Source: an uncultured bacterium
Lineage (GTDB): Bacteria > Oederibacteriota > PGYV01 > CAILUR01
Direction: 5' to 3'
Length of the DNA stretch: 15,842 nt
NCBI GenBank assembly: GCA_903837445.1
Contig: CAILUR010000250.1
Location: 1 to 15,842, forward strand
A program made the position numbers and the translations under genes. Of this stretch, positions 14,146 to 15,842 are shown in pieces. The notes under the pieces were generated by a model. The model was not told the origin of the DNA, made no database searches, and saw only the letters and a list, made by a program, of their open reading frames with translations. Every line of letters starts with the position of its first letter. Within the stretch, counting starts at the first letter, position 1.

Positions 14146-14331
14146 AATATTAAGCATGGCTATGCGAGCACCAGTCCTTATTTTCATAGGGTTTCCCTGA
14201 AGCGTAAATCGTTAGCGTTAATTGCAAATGTGTACTTTTCAGGTTTAAACATATTCAAATTTGTTGTATAATTCATTTTTGAAAGGTTTGGGCTTTGTTA
14301 TGTAGGCTGAAACTTATTTAGTGGAGGTTTT
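14146..14331 (+). other. gene-free gap with manA promoter
   Basis: No credible ORF was found; the longest ATG-led frame is 14 codons (14157-14201). No T-tailed hairpin follows the SpoIID gene, so transcription may read through. A short AGGG-TTT-CCCT hairpin near 14187-14198 lacks a T tract. Imperfect direct repeats GCGTAAAT and GCGTTAAT occur near 14202-14222. The manA promoter is at 14244-14272. Confidence 0.5.
14244..14272 (+). promoter_or_regulatory. promoter of manA and the M16 protease gene
   Basis: TTTAAA (14244-14249), a 17-nt spacer and a perfect TATAAT (14267-14272). Two 8-nt perfect palindromes, GTTTAAAC (14243-14250) and CAAATTTG (14256-14263), overlap the -35 and the spacer and could be regulator sites. 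The leader would be about 52 nt. Confidence 0.55.
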
Positions 14332-15309
14332 ATGCATAAGTTTAAAGCATATCCTATAATGGTAAAACCGATATTTAAGAAGCGTCCTTGGGGAGGCAGA
14401 AACCTTTCTGCTTTGCTAAAAACACCAAAAGGAAAAATAGGAGAAGTGTGGTTTTTTTCTGACCAAAAGGATACTCGTTCGATTATTTCAAACGGAAAGT
14501 ATAAAGGGAAAAAACTGGGTGCCTTGATAACCGAACATTCCAAAGAAATTCTTGGCACAAAACTTACAAAAAAATATGGCAAACACTTTCCACTTTTGAT
14601 AAAATTTTTGGATTCCAATGAGGCCCTGTCTGTGCAGGTGCACCCCAATGATAAGTATGCTGAAAAACATGAGAACTGTTGGGGAAAAACAGAACTCTGG
14701 TATGTCGTAAAAGCAAAGCCAGGAGCTAAAATCTGGGCCGGTTTCAATAAAAATCTTGATCATAAAACTTTACGCGCTTGTGTTTTTGATGATGTGATAA
14801 AAGGAAACCTTCAGGAATATGCTTCGAAGGCGGGAGATGTTTTTTATATTCCCACAGGGACAGTACATGCGCTGGGAAAAGGAAATCTTGTTATGGAAAT
14901 TCAACAAAACTCTGATATTACTTACAGGCTTTATGATTGGGGGCGGCTGGTAAACGGCAAACCACGAGAACTTAATGTGAAAAAGGCATTGGCTGTGGTA
15001 AACGCTTCCAAGACGAGTGTTAAAATAAATCAAAAGTTTTTGAAAGGCGGAGGGCTATTGCGTAGGCCGATTGCGGACTGCCCATATTTCAGAGCGGCGG
15101 AAATACTAGCGCTGGAAACAAAAAAATATATGTATGGCTTTGTTGGCCCCTCTCTAATTACCCTACTTGCGGGCGACTTGAAACTGAGCACAGAAGGAAA
15201 CTCATATATTTTTAGTAAAGGCGAGACAGTTTTGATACCAGCGGTGTTAAAAAGTATGGTCCTTGAGTTTAGCAAAGGGAACCATATCATAGTCACAGAA
15301 ATAAAATAA
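14332..15309 (+). CDS. manA: class I mannose-6-phosphate isomerase
   Basis: ManA interconverts fructose 6-phosphate and mannose 6-phosphate, supplying mannose for sugar nucleotides and surface polysaccharides. The protein is 325 residues, the short bacterial form built on cupin folds. The N-terminal PWGGRNLS is typical. The zinc ligands are visible: Q102 and H104 in VQVHPND, E121 in KTELWY, and H179 in GTVHALG. After these come EIQQNSDITYRLYDWGR and the second cupin domain (about 235-325). Near residue 40 it has GEVWFFSD where many homologues have GESWE. ATG 14332 has GGAGG 4 nt upstream. The next gene starts 15 nt after the stop, suggesting one transcript. A role in making LPS or capsule mannose is inferred from the surrounding envelope genes. 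Confidence 0.93.
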   Translation: MHKFKAYPIMVKPIFKKRPWGGRNLSALLKTPKGKIGEVWFFSDQKDTRSIISNGKYKGKKLGALITEHSKEILGTKLTKKYGKHFPLLIKFLDSNEALSVQVHPNDKYAEKHENCWGKTELWYVVKAKPGAKIWAGFNKNLDHKTLRACVFDDVIKGNLQEYASKAGDVFYIPTGTVHALGKGNLVMEIQQNSDITYRLYDWGRLVNGKPRELNVKKALAVVNASKTSVKINQKFLKGGGLLRRPIADCPYFRAAEILALETKKYMYGFVGPSLITLLAGDLKLSTEGNSYIFSKGETVLIPAVLKSMVLEFSKGNHIIVTEIK

Positions 15310-15324
15310 GCGAAAAGGGAAAAA

Positions 15325-15842
15325 ATGAAAAGATTAAGCGTCCTTTTGGTTATTACAATATTATTCAGAGGAGCAATAATGGCAAATGACAATGTGTATA
15401 AAGAGGTATTATCTAATGGGATTACAGTGCTTATCAACGAATCTCACGAGGCGCCTGTGGTGGGGTGTAATTTTTGGGTAAAGACAGGCTCAGTATATGA
15501 AAAAGAAAATGAAAAAGGGCTGACCCATTTTATTGAACATCTTTTATTTAAAGGGACAAAAAAAAGAGCAGTCGGTCAGTTGGACAAAGAGGTAAAAGCG
15601 CTCGGCGGATATAATAATGCTTTCACCACATACGATGCGACAAACTTTGTCATTGTCCTACCGTCTGAATATGTAAAAAAAGCGCTTGAGATAGAGTATG
15701 ATGCACTTACAGCATCGGTATTTGATGAAGTTGAACTGAACAAAGAACGGCAGGTGGTCTTGGAAGAATTGAAAAGAGGGCTGGATAATCCTGATAATTT
15801 TTTATGGCAGAAACTTATGGAATTGTCTTTTGAATCGCACTA
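15325..15842 (+). CDS. M16 family zinc metalloprotease, secreted (5' part)
   Basis: The frame is open from ATG 15325 to the right edge (172 complete codons), so the gene is cut by the window. A signal peptide is visible (MKRLSVLLVITILFRGAIMA). The mature part begins as a typical M16 N-terminal domain: VLSNGITVLINESHEAPVV, then the inverted zinc motif HFIEH (H68, E71, H72), then GGYNNAFTTYDATNF. The distal glutamate ligand lies in VVLEELKRG (E147 or E148). Processing-peptidase-like M16 proteins degrade peptides or process exported proteins; here the site should be the periplasm. The SD AAAAGGGA (about 15313-15320) lies 4 nt upstream. It is co-oriented with manA, 15 nt after it. In many genomes a second, inactive M16 gene follows, which cannot be checked here. 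Confidence 0.92.
   Translation, partial: MKRLSVLLVITILFRGAIMANDNVYKEVLSNGITVLINESHEAPVVGCNFWVKTGSVYEKENEKGLTHFIEHLLFKGTKKRAVGQLDKEVKALGGYNNAFTTYDATNFVIVLPSEYVKKALEIEYDALTASVFDEVELNKERQVVLEELKRGLDNPDNFLWQKLMELSFESH

Noticed and set aside
14146..14243. Intrinsic terminator after the SpoIID gene
   Set aside because: The AGGG-TTT-CCCT and CCTTA/TAGGG pairings are short and no T tract follows them.

Overview
The window reads as chromosomal DNA from a diderm (LPS-making) bacterium with an A-rich, fairly low-GC genome. Every supportable gene is on the + strand. The evidence for an outer membrane is strong: two Kdo-pathway enzymes (KdsD, KdsC), an LpxL-type acyltransferase, LptC-, LptA- and LptB-like LPS-transport parts, and a small predicted outer-membrane beta-barrel. 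A SpoIID-domain protein, a UPF0371/DUF1846 protein and single-component sigma70-like promoters (TTGAAA/TATAAT type) fit a deep-branching diderm such as Elusimicrobiota or a related uncultured lineage better than Proteobacteria. That placement is inference from gene content only. No transposase, phage gene, CRISPR array, tRNA or rRNA gene was seen.

Layout. Positions 2-124 hold the 3' end of an unidentified gene. Positions 242-2414 hold a translation-related pair: a small SUI1/YciH-type factor and an ABC-F ATPase, each with its own promoter. Positions 2505-4019 encode a DUF1846 protein and 4069-4536 a secreted small beta-barrel, followed by a weak terminator. Positions 4624-6546 encode glycogen branching enzyme GlgB, followed by a strong intrinsic terminator. 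The 214-base gap 6547-6760 is rich in structure: terminator, second hairpin, a good promoter and a hairpin in the 5' leader of the next gene.

The centre of the window is a long cell-envelope operon, 6761-14145: a coiled-coil zinc-ribbon protein, kdsD, kdsC, an LpxL-like acyltransferase, lptC, an lptA-like gene, lptB and a TPR-SpoIID protein. From kdsC onward the genes overlap or nearly touch (8-nt overlap, 9-nt gap, 14-, 44- and 4-nt overlaps), implying translational coupling. KdsD and KdsC make and dephosphorylate Kdo-8-phosphate precursors, the acyltransferase would finish lipid A, and the Lpt parts move LPS outward. The final gene probably trims peptidoglycan glycan strands, which would link LPS export to wall remodelling. 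A separate promoter at 14244 drives mannose-6-phosphate isomerase and a secreted M16 metalloprotease that runs off the right edge.

The most interesting points are the TPR-SpoIID gene locked into the lpt operon, the 44-nt lptA/lptB overlap, the predicted lipoprotein form of the LptA-like protein from a TTG start, and the two related hairpins in the gap before the envelope operon.
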